The notes beneath the pieces were generated by a model. It saw nothing but the letters and a program-made list of their open reading frames with translations. It made no database searches and was not told the DNA's origin. Below are positions 46,496 to 59,615 of a DNA stretch of 64,000 nucleotides, piece after piece (the stretch's first letter is position 1; each line of letters begins with the position of its first letter). Origin of the DNA: Humulus lupulus (taxonomy: Eukaryota > Streptophyta > Magnoliopsida > Rosales > Cannabaceae); contig NC_084795.1 of the NCBI RefSeq assembly GCF_963169125.1, positions 188,640,214-188,704,213 on the forward strand, read 5' to 3'. Both the position numbers and the translations under genes were made by a program.

Positions 46496-48985
46496 TCATT
46501 GTTGTTTGGGTAGATACTGCTCCGGGATGAATTCCACTCCGTTATGAGCCTTCAATTCATTAACATATCTCTTCTGGGCACCTTTGCTCGTGCCGGCCAA
46601 GTGGGGGCCACCGAAGATTGTGGATATCTCTCCCTCTATCACAGGAGGAGGGGTATCCTGATTTATCCGGGGCCCGGGTTTATTTATCGGAACTTCTGGG
46701 GCTGGCTGACTGGTAGGAACTCTGTTCCGCGCGTATTGAGCCAAAGGTCCGGCTCTGATGAGTGTCTCGATCTCATCCTTTAAATGCCTACAATCGTAAG
46801 TGTTGTGGCCAATGTCGTTGTGGAATCGAAATAACTTGGAAGGGTCCCTCTTGGCCTTCTGGTGCTTCAAAGGCTCCGGCTTCTTCCAGGGGAGGTGGGC
46901 AGAGTTGGCTAGGAAAATGTGTTCCCTAGTGTTTGTGAGCTCGGTATAAGTCGCGTAGACTGGCTTAAATTTTTCCAATGGCTTGTTCTTCTTCGGACCG
47001 TGCTGGCCGCCCTCGCTACTCCCTTTTCTCTTGCCTCCACCCCCTTGGTTATTCTGTGTAACATTTTGAGTCGTTTTCACAACATCCATTCCCACTCCAA
47101 CGGGCTGATCAGGGGCTTGGCTGGTTCCTGCGACCGACGCTCTCACCTCTTCCAGGTTTATCCATCCCTGGGCCTTGTTCAAAAATTCATCCACGGTGTT
47201 GACGCCTTTTCTCTGTATCTTTTTCCATAGCCCGCCTCCATCGAGGATTCCAGTCCTCAAGGCCAGAAGCTTGGAACTATCGTCTGCGTCTCTGGCTCGA
47301 GCCACGATGTTTGCGAACCTGCTCAGGTAAGCTTTCAAGGGTTCCTCGGGCTGTTGCTTCATGTTTTCCAGGGTGTCGGCTTTGACGCGGGCAGCTTGAG
47401 AAGCTCGGAACGCCCTCTTGAAGTCAGCAGAAAAGGTTTTCCATGAGCTGATGGACTATTTTTTAGACTGCTTGAACCATTGCCTGGCCGGCCTAGTCAA
47501 GGTGGAAGGGAATATCAAACACCTTAGCTCGGGCCAATGTTGTGGGCCATCATCAGGGTGTTGAACATACCCAAATGATCCAACAGGTCTCCGTCTCCAT
47601 TGAACTTAGACAAGTGGGGCATCCAAAAACCCGGTGGATACGTCGTGGCTGCTATGCTGGGGGCGAAGAGTTCGAGTTCGTCCCCCGAGTCGTATTCGTC
47701 TTTTTCCTTGTCTGATAAGAGCTTCTTCATCAGCTCCTCCATCTGAGCTAAATGTTGTAGGGTTTGGTCCTTACTTCCTTGATTGTTCTGGGGCTGTTCA
47801 ACAGCGCTAGTTCCATTGTAAGCGTTAGGCGGGTCATTGTCCCTCCAAGCTTGAGCTTGGTTAGGTGGGACACTCCCACTGTCACGTACTTTTGAAAGAC
47901 CATCCCCTCGGTGAGCATGATTACCATTTCTAGCCGGATCTCCCCTCTGTGAGTTGAGGCGATCTCGAAGGTCGGCCCTCGGGGTGGCCCGAGGGCTTTG
48001 AGCCGAACTTAAGCAATTGCGCAGGTCTTCACCGGACCTGCCACTTTGGTGGCTCCCGGTCCAGTAACTCTCGTTTGAAAAGCTTGGAGCCCCCTGCTGG
48101 GGGTGAGGATTCAGGACTTCCCCGCGTGCTCGGCTGCGATGGGAAGGATCGACGGAAGGAGGATTTCTCCTGTTGCTCCCATGAGCCGAAATGTCCCGAA
48201 CTGGACGGGGAGGAGAAGGGTATCTTATTGGCGACAGGGGATGCAAAACTGGTGACGCGATCCTAGTCCCGTCCGGGCGGATCAAGGTAGGTCGCGGCCG
48301 CTCCACTCCACCATCCCCTGCATCCTACACTCGGCGGTCTAATCGTGGTGCAGGACGGCTGGTCGGAGCAGGCTGTCTTCATGAGCCCTCCCCGGATCTC
48401 CTCTGTGAGCTGCCTCGGGCCCTTCTGAGCGCGTTCGACGGTGGAACCGAGCTAGGAGTTGAGGTTCGGACTGATCGGCTGAATTGCTGATTGGCCCTAG
48501 GAAACTCCTCAAACACAGTTTCCTGGTAGTGGTGTGACGTGGGCGTAGAACTCGGAGTTGAGGCTCTGACTGATCGGCTGGACCTAGACCGGTTATCCCG
48601 GCGGGACTTATGAGTCCCACTTTGCCTTTTTTCTGACGTTAGCGTCGGTTGTAAGAGGGGGTAACCGGGCCAAGACTTCTTCGATTTGCTTGTTTTCTCT
48701 TGACAGCTGACTCCTCAACTGTATGTTCTCCATCTCTATCGCCGTCAGGAAATCCGGGTTCAGATTTGGCGACCGGGGTACCAAACTCCCGGTGTCGCCC
48801 TGGCCCATAGGCTGCTTTCTCGGTCGCTGCTGGATCTCGGGGTTTTTTTCATCAGATATGGCGGCATGGTGGGCCTCCTGCCCATCATGTTGATCCACCT
48901 CATTACCATGTCTCGAACGAGTAATCGACATGATCAGGTTTTTGCGATAGCACCAATCTAAATCCTCTCAATGAAAGCACCAAAC
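46496..48985 (-). pseudogene. Element F gag (Tat-type gypsy)
   Basis: Starts near ATG 48931 (MSITRSRHGNEVDQHDGQEA). It passes through several frames (48931-48608, 48620-48339, 48306-47524, 47362-46496), showing at least three frameshifts. The capsid part has PLKAYLSRFANIVARARDAD and KKIQRKGVNTVDEFLNKAQG. The zinc-knuckle-like region has YDCRHLKDEIETLIRAG and the end has FGGPHLAGTSKGAQKRYVNE. It is a Tat-lineage gag, distinct from the chromoviruses B, C and D. 48964-48985 carries the presumed primer site (minus strand TTTGGTGCTTTCATTGAGAG), tRNA not identified. Confidence 0.85.
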
Positions 48986-49640
48986 TGTTGACGCGGTTCT
49001 TCGCCAACAGAAAATTATACGAATAAACCGGATGGATTAGTGCTAATTAGTGAACCGTAATATGAAAATAGTTTAATTCTAGACTTGGGAAATTAATAAC
49101 ATGGGAAGGTGATCACTCCTTTCTTTTTAGGTGGTTCGAAGGTTAAAATCCCTCTAGTCCACCAGTCGATATTATTGATATCTCTTGACTATTCCTTACA
49201 GAGTGTTTTTTTACAAAAATATGCCAACCCCTTGCAATGCCCAGGGTCTTGGTATTTATAGGGAGAGAATACCTGGGTTGGCAAGGGGGTCATCCCGTGA
49301 TCTCTTTACCCTTCACGTCATCTATGTGACACTGATGATTAATTCCTAAAACCTGACAGTGAAGTGTGGTCTAATCAATAGGTAAAGGGGGATAATGGGC
49401 CGCATAGCCCAAACCAGTCGTGGGATGTTTCAATACGCACGTTTATACTGTGTGCCCGAGAATTCAGGAATGTAAGAGACACGTGATGTTTGATATATGT
49501 ACGTTTACATTGCGTGGTTATATTTACAAGGGTTTGGGTGTCAGACCTATGCCGCATCACGAGCTTGATGTAGAGCCAGCTTATGATATCCATACCGCTG
49601 ACCCACTACCTTCGAGTGAATTGCTAACTCTCTAATTAGC
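48986..49640 (-). repeat. 5' LTR of element F (outer end uncertain)
   Basis: Starts TGTTGACGCGGTTCTTCGCC beside the primer site. A minus-strand TATA box CTATAAATA at 49261-49253 supports LTR identity, with a short R-U5 of about 245 bp. The outer end was not resolved; 49640 is a guess because no TSD or CA end could be fixed. Confidence 0.6.
49253..49261 (-). promoter_or_regulatory. TATA box of F LTR
   Basis: CTATAAATA on the minus strand, inside a GGGAGAG-flanked promoter-like stretch. Confidence 0.55.
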
Positions 49641-50963
49641 TCGAACTGGACAGGTGGAAACCCGTAATAACAGCTCCGGGTGGACGATTTATACGTGGCG
49701 GATCGAATTAGGCTCTTTTCCAGCTCTCCAATAGCTCGCGGATATTTAGGGCGTACAGCTTTCAAGCCTCTCCATTTTCGAAAACCATATCTCCCAAAGT
49801 TCTCATCTTTTTGCCCCATAAACATACCATATAGCCGAACCACTATAGACTTTATAGTGCTCATGAATTATTTTTCTTCTATTTTTTCTATTAAGCCTCA
49901 AACACTATAAGCCATCATAAACTCTTTATAGCCGAAATTACCAAGTATCAAGCTCTTAGTATTGTTGTTGGAGATAGGAACTTTTGGTGGAGGCTCGAGA
50001 TTTTGGAAGTATTGATCTTTTGGTTCTAGGTTAAAGGTATGACTTTTATAAGGTTTAAAATTTGTGGAAGTATAGTTTTATTATAAGTCTCTAATCTTAA
50101 ATCTTTTATGTAATATATAAGGTTTTGGGCAAGATCTATTAAGCACAAGCAATCTCTTTTTCTTCTCTTATTCCACACTCAAGGTAAGGAAAATTAGGTA
50201 GTTTTAGTTATGACTTTTTAAGTGATTTGTATGACCCTAACATTTCAGGTACAAAAGAGATAAGTGTGGCTGGACCTAAGGTGTTCAGAATTTGTATGAC
50301 GGACCTAAGTGATGTCTGGTAGGCTTGGTTGCCGAAACTTGTATGACAAATCTAAGTGATGTCTAGGGCTTGATTGCCAACCCTTATAAGCACTTATCTT
50401 TTCTTTTGCCTATTTTTTTAGTAAGACCTATGTATGACCAATAGAGTATGTTTATGATTTAGAGTGTTATTATGATCTATGTATGACCAATATAATTTGT
50501 TTATGACTTAGATTATGACCTAGAATGTATTATGATCTTGTATGATTAGCATAAATTAGTGTTGTTATGAAATCTTGTATGAACTTATGATATGATTTGT
50601 TATGACTATGTGATTGTATGATTGCTTGTATGCATTTTCCTTACTGAGCTTAGAAGCTCACTTCTTATGATATTATTGTGCAGATAATTGATGTTAGAAT
50701 GGCCGGTGGCGAGTAGGACCTAAAGAGCTTAGTAATGTATTCGTGAGGACCATGTAGCCGCTGGAATGATCAAGGGCCTAGGATTTTGATTATGAAGCAT
50801 TTTCTTTTAAGTGTTTTTATTTCTATAAATTCGAATGTTGCTTAGTTAATTTTAAATATGGGATCCCTTTGCTTTATGGTGTTTTCTTAAATAAAAAATA
50901 ACATTTATGTTTACGATTTCACACTGTGTTCTCAATAATATTATGAGAAATTAGGGCGTTACA
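49641..50963 (+). repeat. LTR-like tail O, plus orientation
   Basis: Ends AATTAGGGCGTTACA like the chromovirus LTRs. It has a degenerate CTTACTGAGCTTAGAAGCTCAC then TTGTGCAG block (50639-50687) and TATGGGATCCC (50858). Twin copies of GGACCTAAG-GATGTCTGGTAGG type lie near 50270-50370. The start was not found, so this is probably a diverged or truncated LTR. Confidence 0.4.
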
Positions 50964-51591
50964 TTATCTATTTTATCATTTTTTTCACATTTTTTTAATA
51001 ATAATTATCATATAATATTTTCTAAAATATCTATCTAGATAATTATAACAATAATAATAATTCTAAATATCTATATATACTTACGATCAAAAAAATTCTC
51101 ATTTTTTCAAATTTTAATAATAATAATAATATATTATTTTCTAAAATATTTATCTAGATAACAATAGCAGGAATAATAATTCTAAATATCTATATATAGT
51201 TACAATTATATATAGTTACAATTAAAAAAAAGCTTCACGCTAAAAAAGATAATTTGTATAAATTTATTTATATGATATTACTTTATTTGAAATCTTGCTA
51301 TTCTATAATTATATATTTTGAATTCAAAATTACTTCTTTTACTTTTTTCTTTTTGTGTGTTATATAATTGTATAACCAATACAAGTTATATGATGCTAAA
51401 CAAATAAGTTATGAATTTATTATATGAGTGACAGCTTATATGATCAATATTTTCTATTCATCTCATGTTTTCTCATTTATTTAATTTTCTCAATTGATTT
51501 TTTTTAGCATTTATCAATAAACAACTATTTTTGTTATATTTTAATTTAAACAATAAATATAATAAATACAAAAATATTCAATGAAAAAGAC
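50964..51591. other. AT-rich flank with a short duplicated unit
   Basis: No gene seen. A roughly 120-bp unit (TTTTCTAAAATAT-TATCTAGATAA, then ATTCTAAATATCTATATATA) occurs twice, near 51020-51085 and 51135-51205. It ends at the TSD of solo LTR P. Confidence 0.6.
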
Positions 51592-53948
51592 TGTAATGCC
51601 CCGGATTCCCTATTATGGTTAATGGCTGGATTAGTAGGCCGGGAGGGCCATAACTGTTTAATTATGCCATTAAATGTGTTTATGTATGTTTATGAGAATT
51701 ATATTATCATATGATGTTAAATGCATGCTTGTGAGTCCACATTTGTTTACAGGGGTATTATGGTAATTTGGCCCGTTGAGGGTATAATTGAATATTTGTT
51801 GTATGTTAACGATATATTGTGAGACCACATTATAATGTGGATTGGTTCGAGTATTCCGGCATGAGACGATCCTTAAACATGATTTATCGGTTTGGTCATA
51901 ACAGGTTGGAGCTCGGGGCTCGGGGTGAGTCTCGGGGTGATATTAAAGGTTATAACGTTACCGGGGATTTTAGGGTAATGGGTTATGAAATATTGGTGTT
52001 TGAGGATATTGAGATTAGCGGGAATTGAGAAGCGTTAATTATGATTAACGGGTTAAGCTAGAAGTACCAATTTTACCCCTAGAGTAGTTTGAAAGGCTTT
52101 AGATGACACAAGGGCATTTTGGTCTTTTTAGGGGTGGATATATATGAACTTAAGTGGCTGAAGGCTGTGGAATAAAACAGAGTAAAACAGGGGTTAGTTC
52201 CTTTTCTCTTCCCGTACAAATTCCTCCATTTCCTTCTTTGGTGTTTTGAGCTCTAGTTGTGGATTCAACCAAGGGAAAACTTAAGGGCTGGATTGGAGAC
52301 TTGGTTCTGCTTGTGTGGGAAGTTCAAAACAGGTTCTAAGGTAAGCTTTGACCATTGAATTCAAGTTAAGCTCTGTTTTTGTTCTAGCTTTTGAATCATG
52401 AGTTTTGGTGTGGAAAGTGTGAATCAAAGAGGGTTTTAATGTTAGTTTGATTGGGGTTTGGTGTGAGTGAGATAAGGATGTTGTTTGGGGGTTCAATTAC
52501 ATGTGTTGGAGAAGGTTCTATGATGATTTGAGAGACTGGTTTGAGAGAAAAACGAACAGGGAGAAAATTTGGTTCGTGTGTGGCCGTTCTAGCTTTTCTG
52601 GGCTGGGTGCCGCGGCACGGCTTTTGCGTGCCGCGGCCCATGCGCGTCTGGCAGATGGGGGGGCCTCTTTGTTTGGGGGCGTGCCGTGGCACGGCTTTTT
52701 GGGGCCGCGGCCCATAAGGCCAAAATTTGCTAAAAGTGATTTTTAGCTTAGGGATTCAAACCATAGGCCTCGGGGTTGGACCTAGTACCCGGTTGGGTAG
52801 TATTTGAGGTCTCGGGGGCTGGGATTTGGTTTGGGAAACCCCGGTTATCATTTTTATTGATGAATCCTACATTTTGGTTATGACCAGGTGACCGTCGAGG
52901 AATTTAAAGGTTGATCGTTCTCAGGGGTCGTTCATATAATTATTCTCACTCGAACCAGAGGTAAGAAAACGGTGTTTGAGTACAGTTGCACCCTGTATAG
53001 GTATATGACATGCGTGGTTTGATACTTGAGGCATGTTGGTTGATATATGTGGACATGGATTGCATATTAAATGCTGTTGAACGTTGTTTACCTGCTTGAG
53101 ACACTGACTAGTCAGGGACCGACTCTAAAGTCGAGAGTCATGCATTGAATGGCTCTATAGCATTAATGCCAGACCGACCCTAGGGTCGAGAAACTTATAA
53201 GCGCTTGCCTGGCTTACAACCAGATGAATATAGCCAAGGTATATGACCCCGATGACTGTTTGTCACATGGCTAAGGGACGTTGTCCATAGTTTCGACTCC
53301 AGAGTCGTGAGGAAGGTTATGTTGGTGACTAATCACCTTGCGCCTGTCCTAAACGAATTTATAAATGAATCACTATTCAGTTAAGCCCTGGTGGCCCTAA
53401 CGTCACACGGCTAGAAGGAGCGATGCTCATTATTGTGACTTTTGGCTATTGTCACCTATTGGTTGGACTGATAGTCCTAAATGGTTATTATGATCGTTGA
53501 TGATATTATATCATGCTTTGTTATGTTTTCTTGCTGGGCCTCGGCTCATGGGTGCTATGTGGTGCAGGTAAAGGGAAGGAAAAGCTTGGCCATCCTTGAG
53601 TGGAGAGCTTGGGCGATGTGATGTACATACAGGGCCGCTTGACCACCACGGTCAAGGAGTTCTCAGAGGGACTAGGGGTTTACCCTATTTTTGCCGCTTA
53701 GGCCGGCGGGGATTGTATATTTGGAACTGTAGCAACTCTTTTGTAACTTGAACTACTTGTAAACATTTTAAAAAGGCTCATGAGCAGTTTATTTACTTAA
53801 TGAAAAGTGCCCTCTCCTTTTTACTGGTTTTACACCTTAACCTGTTAATGACACCTAGATCACGTTTTTAACCAAAGGACTCGGGTAGCGGGTCAAATTT
53901 CCGGTTCACCGATCACCGTAACTGTTCTGGGGTAGCCAGGACGTTACA
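51592..53948 (+). mobile_element. Solo LTR P
   Basis: TGTAATGCCCCGGATTCC to GCCAGGACGTTACA; 2357 bp; perfect TSD AAGAC at 51587-51591 and 53949-53953. TATA-like GATATATATGA at 52137. Donor-like CAGAG/GTAAGAAAAC at 52961 and GGTGCAG/GTAAAGG at 53567. Palindrome GTGCCGCGGCAC at 52607-52618 with relatives to 52715. Internal CGACTCTAAAGTCGAGAGTC-like repeats lie at 53100-53330. No internal region. Confidence 0.95.
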
Positions 53949-53953
53949 AAGAC

Positions 53954-54996
53954 TTTATATAAATTTTCTTACAATCATATATACTATTTTTTTCTCATAC
54001 ATATCATTAAATAAATATAAAATTTATTGTAACAAAAAGTTAATAAAGTTTCAACAACTAAACGCCAATCATCATATATTTCTATGCGAGTCATTTTTTC
54101 TCTTTAGATTGAATCTCCCTCAATCACTTTTCATTGCCAATTAATTTTAAAAAATTAAAAGTTAAAAGGTTAATTAGCCAAAATAGAGTATTCAAATAAT
54201 CTATCTATCTATTGCTTTTTTTTTTAACGTTTTGACAAACTACGATGTCCAAAAATTACTTTTTTAAAAAATAAAGAATCCAATCAGGTATCGACTTAAA
54301 TAGAAAATTCAAAATAATGTGAACCCTTACACAAATATATTATATATATAATGTAAAGAAGCACATTATTTTTAAAAATATATATATATAATATTTTTGT
54401 TTTGAAAATTCAATACTAACTCTTTATTTGATAAATTTTTAATAATTTATTTTACCATTTTAAAAATAAAAGGTCCAAATAATTAATCGACCAAAATACA
54501 TGTAATTCAAATAATTTATCTATATATTCCTATTTTTAAAATTTTGACAAAACATGAGGTCCAAAAGTTAATATTTTTTAAAATAAAGAGTTCAAACGGG
54601 TAATCAACTAAAATAGAAGATTCAAAATGGTGTAAACCCTTACACAAAATATATTATATATAAAAATATATATTTATTTAATTTACTTTTTATAATGAAA
54701 CATTTTGAATACATACATGGTCCAAATGTTAATTTTAAAAAATAAAAGTTTAAAGTAGGTAATCAGACAAAATAAAGTGTTCAAATAATCGATTTATCTA
54801 TTCCTATTTTTAACCTTTCGACAAAACACAAAGTCTAAAAGTTAATTTTTAAAAATAAAAGGTAATCATCCAAAATAACCCTTACTCAAACTTTAAATTT
54901 GTTTACACATAATTTAAATTTTTTTCAAAAAAAAATTAAAATATATATTTTTTAATCATTGCAAAATAGTACGCGAAGTGCAGTTATATTTTCTAG
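53954..54996 (+). repeat. AT-rich triplicated unit with Helitron-like 3' end
   Basis: Three diverged copies of a roughly 280-310-bp unit start near 54178, 54490 and 54766. Each has CAAATAATC-ATCTATC-ATTCC, TTTTGACAAA-C and CAAAAGTTAAT. Copies one and two also share GTGTAAACCCTTACACAAA. The block ends with TACGCGAAGTGCA and then TATTTTCTAG followed by T (54997). A short hairpin followed by CTAG and a T is the typical 3' end of plant Helitrons. No helicase ORF is present and the 5' TC end could not be fixed. Confidence 0.45.
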
Positions 54997-55259
54997 TTGG
55001 ATTATAAAATCTAACTAAACGTCAAAATATATAAGTTATCTAAAGCTTTTTCTTTGTGTTCAATTTCTCTTCTTTTTCTCTTTGAACTTGGGCGCCCTTT
55101 TCCCCGTTTATAGCGTTTATAGGTTCTATTTCATACTTTGCAAGTTTAATTAGTTATTTTCATCCATTTTTTTATTTAAGAAAGAAGAGGTATAAATAAA
55201 TTTCAAATATTCTCATTAATTTGATTGAACTACAATTTTTTTTAACACCTGTAAAAGTT
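54997..55259. other. AT-rich spacer, no gene seen
   Basis: Pyrimidine-rich and AT-rich sequence with no recognisable feature. Confidence 0.4.
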
Positions 55260-57069
55260 TGTTAACACCAATCTATGAGATGACTAGTCGGCTGAACTAC
55301 GTGTCCAGTCGGGTGAGTCCATCTCCGAGATGACCGGTCGGCCAATCTATGTGTCTGGTCGGGTGAGACTTCCTCACTGGTCAGTTTAAAGCCTTACCTG
55401 GTCGGGCAAATCACTTCCTGACTAGGTGAATTTATTTCCTGACCAACAATATCACAACTTCGTAGGTTAACTTCCAACCTTTGCCCTTCCCTTGGTTAAT
55501 AGATTTATTGACCATTAATGAGCCACTTGATGATCCGCTTGACGATCGTGCATTGCCACTTGTCACTTCTGATTGCCATGTCATCGAACTGAAATTTTGG
55601 GGATAACATTTGCTCCCCAAGTTTATCATATGATTTACTCGCATGATAAACTTTTACTCTAGCTAAATGTTATTGAGGTCATCCAAAAACTTCCACCCGA
55701 TCAGTAACTTTCACAAATAATAAAACTCGGACCACAAAACCTCCAAAAATTGAATAGCCAATCAAAAATTCAGAGAATATCCTAGCAGTTTCCTCCACGT
55801 GGTGACTCGCTAATAACTTTAATATTTCATGTGTCCCAAAATTCCAAAAAATGACTTCCTATATTCTCCCGCCTTTTCAAGTAAACCCACAACTGAACTT
55901 TTCAGGCCATAAAAATGGTACTTATCAGTCCCAATCGTGGGAAAGAGAATACTAAAAGTTTTAGGGTAATTGAAAAGTTCCTCCTTTTCCTTTAAATAGG
56001 CCCATGCATGCCTATTCCTCTCAAGCCAAAACAAACATCACAAAAAAGAAAACTCCTCCTTGTCGTGGCCAACCTCTTCATCAAGGTTTCGTGCCCCTTT
56101 TCCTCCAAGCAATTTCAAAGGAAATTCTCAAGAAATCCAAGGCTCTTCCACCCATTTGATCAAGTTTCATCTTTTTAATCTTTACTTTCAATCATTTTAA
56201 GCTTTAAAGTTCTACACAAAAACTTGTTAGAACATATAAATGTCGAAACCCCCTTTTGGAACGCACTCTTGGAATTTTTGTTATGAAACTTTGTAAAATA
56301 TAGATTTTGTGGCTGTTTTAGTGTAGTTTAGGCCTTGGGTTAGTCAATTTTTCCTCCAATTTCATGAAATTTTGAAGAAAAAATGATTTCCCATTCCATA
56401 TTGTCCATTCGGGTTCATGGGTATAGGATGAGCATTTGATATTTTCTTGAGACTTGTTGAACCCTTGAAATTCCAATTTTTGATCTTGTTTGCATGCCCC
56501 AATATTAGGAAAATGTGTTTATGTTTCACGCTATGCTCCATACCCTTTAGCCCATCAAAGTTGTTTCTTTGACCACTCTTTTTTCTGAAGTTTTGACCGC
56601 TTAGATTCCACTGAACCAAACGGACCATCAAGAAACTACCTAGCCGACCGAACTCCTCTTGGCCCTGGCAACCCTTGGCCCTCGGTACCCAGCTAGCCCC
56701 TCGGGTGTTTTTCCTCCTCAGGCCCTTAGCCGTTCAAACACTTGGCTGCCTTGGCTCTTCCGAACCCACCAAGCCGCCCGGCAATGCACCCTAACCACTG
56801 GGAACCTCTAGCCGATCGAACACCAAAATCTCTTAGGAAATTTTGCAAGCCAGCTACTCGGCTTTCCTTCTCGAATTAAACACCCAATCACTCGGGTTCA
56901 TGCATATTTAGGTGAGCACAAAACTTTATAGTTCAACAACACACAGGACAAAATTATAGGCTTAATGTCCCCGAACACATAACACCCGAAATAGTCCTTA
57001 TCTATGAAGTAAAATGTTTTCATTACTTATTCTCTGTTTGGCTTACTCACCTCCCCTTATATTTTATAG
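55260..57069 (+). promoter_or_regulatory. LTR-like region with promoter upstream of accessory ORF 1
   Basis: Opens TGTTAACACCAATCTATGAG with repeated GACTAGTCGG / GACCGGTCGG and CGGGTGAG-TC motifs (55285-55420). A plus-strand TATA-like TTTAAATAGG at 55991-56000 is followed, about 30 bp on, by CTCTCAAGCC, a plausible transcription start. The leader ends at TTATATTTTATAG, a splice-acceptor-like tract just before ATG 57070. It may be the LTR of the Tat-like element whose gag lies at 60679-61437, with antisense promoter activity. LTR ends are not proven. Confidence 0.4.
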
Positions 57070-59615
57070 ATGAACCACTTTGACTATAAGGGAGGTGACA
57101 ACCAAACAGCCTCCGACTCCTCAGCTCCCACTTCAAGAGACACTCTTCTGAGCAGCAATTCCTCTTCTAAATCTCTAAGCAAACGAACTTCGAAAGGTCG
57201 TCTTTGTCGTCTCAAGAAAATCCTTCTACGATCATCTTTATACTTCCTTCACGAAGACCAGTTTCTTAATCAGAAATGTCAACATCAACCAATGAGGGTG
57301 AAAAGTCCAATCGACTCCCTCTGGAACAAGATCCCCAAGTAGCTCGTAGAGCAACGCAAAAGGTGGTAGAACGAATGCCCTTTGTGGGAGAAAATTTATT
57401 AGAAGAAGTTGAGACTGAAGTCGCTTCAAAGACTCCTGGCCAAGCTCGAAAGATTGGTAAACCCAAGAGAAAGGTTACCGAGACTTTTGCCACAGAAATC
57501 CAACAAACTTCTACACTCAAACCAAGGAAAGTAGAATATCGCGTGCCTTCTTGGTTTGTAATTAAGCCTTCTAAGCTAAACTCCAAAATGTTCGATAATC
57601 ATATTCAGACTTTGGGTCTTGAAGGAGTGAAAGTGATATGCCCGCACTCATACGAGAGAGCCAATAATCCTGGTGGTGCCTATTGCACCTGGTCTAGATA
57701 CCACATTTATGCAGGAGCTACCATCCATTTGCATCCTTTCTTTAGGTCGATAGCGGATTACTTTAATGTTTCCCCTTCAAGATTGCTCCAAACGGGATAC
57801 AAGCCCTGTCTGCCTTATACATTCTCTACCACTAACAGGGTTGGAACACACCTACCCCTCACGAGGTACACTATTTGTTCGATCTTAGGACTAACCCCAG
57901 CAACAAGAATACAAGTTTTTTTCACCTCTTTCATAGGCAAAAGGGGGTTAAGTACCTTCATGACATTGCCCATAAATCGAATCCTGGAAAGAATTATATG
58001 GAATACTTTCTTACTCTAGACATCAAAGCCAACAACCTAGCTTTTACGCATGCAGTCCCTTTTGATCAACCTCTCCCAACCAGGGAAATGCATTCCCGAG
58101 CAGAGGATCTCGCTAACATGCATGTTGAAGAGAAGAATGTTATGCAGTTGGTCACCTTGGAGAATCTTCAATTGGTGGGGTTGTTACCAAACAATCAAAA
58201 CATCATAGAAGGTAGTACTACTGAAGAAGCAAACACAACCGACCAGTCAAATGCTGATATCGAAGTAGTGACTGACCAATTCTCTCCTGAACCATCTCCC
58301 CAGTCATGCCGACCAAGTGATCTTATTATTAGGGAATGAGTTCCTCTAGATCCTCGTAGACATGTCTTTCCTGCCAGGCCTGGGAAAGGAAAAAACATTG
58401 AACTCCTTAGAGAAGACAGCTCATCGTCTGAAGATGAAGACGACATACTAAATGAAATTCTGAACTCAGGTTTTTCTACTAATAGTAACCATAGTTTTTC
58501 TTGTTATAGATAACTTTTTTGAGAATGATTGTGGGAAATCTGTAAAGTCATGTGGTCATAGTAAAATTTCATTTACTTATATTAATCTCTCATTTCCACT
58601 GACCAATTTTGCGCTTCACTTCTTTGCAGATCAAGACATGTTTAAGCAATTCAACACTTCCTTTGCCCAAAAAAGGAAACCTAGTGAAGGTAGTAGCTCA
58701 AACCCTCCGAGCAAGGTTGCAAAGATTGTATCGACTAGCAAGGGGAGATCATCTGACCAGCCTATCACTATCCCACGATTGACTCCTCAATCTATTCCTC
58801 CTCCTGGTAGCTTAACAACTACCTGACCAGCTGACTTAAGTGAGCCTTTTCGCATTGCTGGAGAATATGGAAATGAGTTATTAGACCACATTCTTCATCA
58901 TGCAACAACAACCCAATTCTTTGAGACTTTACCCCAGCACAGTGTTGAAGTTGTCCTGCAAAGAGGCCTTGCTCAAATAATGAGTGTAAGCATCTTATCA
59001 TTAAGAGCTCACACTTTCTTATTAATTGTTCTTATTCTAAATATTTTTCTATTATTTATTTCAGGGACTTATCACTATCAGTCATGCTCAACATCGAGTA
59101 GTAGACTATAAGGAGCTGATTAAAGTCTAGAATAATCAATTGGTGGAATCTCAAGTGAAGATTGAAAACCTAGCCAAATATGAGAAAGATCTTCAAGAGA
59201 AACGAAGCAGGCAGAGAAAACAATTGTTGATCGGGATAGAACCTTGAAGGAGTTGACTGATGAGAACAACAAGCACATCCAAACCATCAAGACATTAACC
59301 GACCAGCAGGAGAAAGATATTCAAGAGATTGAAGAGCTGAAACAAGACAAGGAAGCTGATCTGGTTCGTTATGAAGAAATTTGTTTCAACTGCTTCTACC
59401 AGATTTGGAAGTTAAACAAATCTCTTAACCTAGATTGTCTTTCAGAAGAAGCAAAGGCCAAGGAGCTCGCGAAATGTGAGGCCAAGGCTGCTGAGGAGGC
59501 AGCTTTCCCAACTGGCACTATGCCTGCCTCTCCTGCTTTATCCTTCCGATCAGAGGAGGTCCCTGATGTTGAGGATGGTGTTGACCAACCAAGAAACAGT
59601 CTACCCGACCAGTGA
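57070..59615 (+). pseudogene. Accessory ORF 1, gypsy-associated 'putative plant transposon' type protein
   Basis: Intron-containing, broken gene. The main open part (57276-58019) reads KVEYRVPSWFVIKPSKLNSK, then AGATIHLHPFFRSIADYF-VSPSRLL and, after a frameshift near 57870, KGVKYLHDIAHKSNPGK and EYFLTLDIKANNLAF. This resembles the Transposase_28 / gypsy-associated plant family. Introns with good signals: 58470-58629 and 58986-59064, both frame-preserving. The C-terminal exons (59065-59615) form a Glu/Lys-rich coiled coil (ENNKHIQTIKTLTDQQEKDI). Stops lie at 58337, 58824 and in the coiled coil. An ATG at 57070 opens a separate N-terminal stretch that could be exon 1. It is antisense to the nearby gag. 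Confidence 0.65.

Noticed and set aside
49641..50963. Complete solo LTR
   Set aside because: The 3' end is clear, but I could not find a TG start or matching TSD, so only an LTR-like tail is claimed.
53100..53330. CRISPR-like spaced repeats in solo LTR P
   Set aside because: The short GACTC--AAGTCGAG repeats are irregular, diverged and inside a plant LTR.
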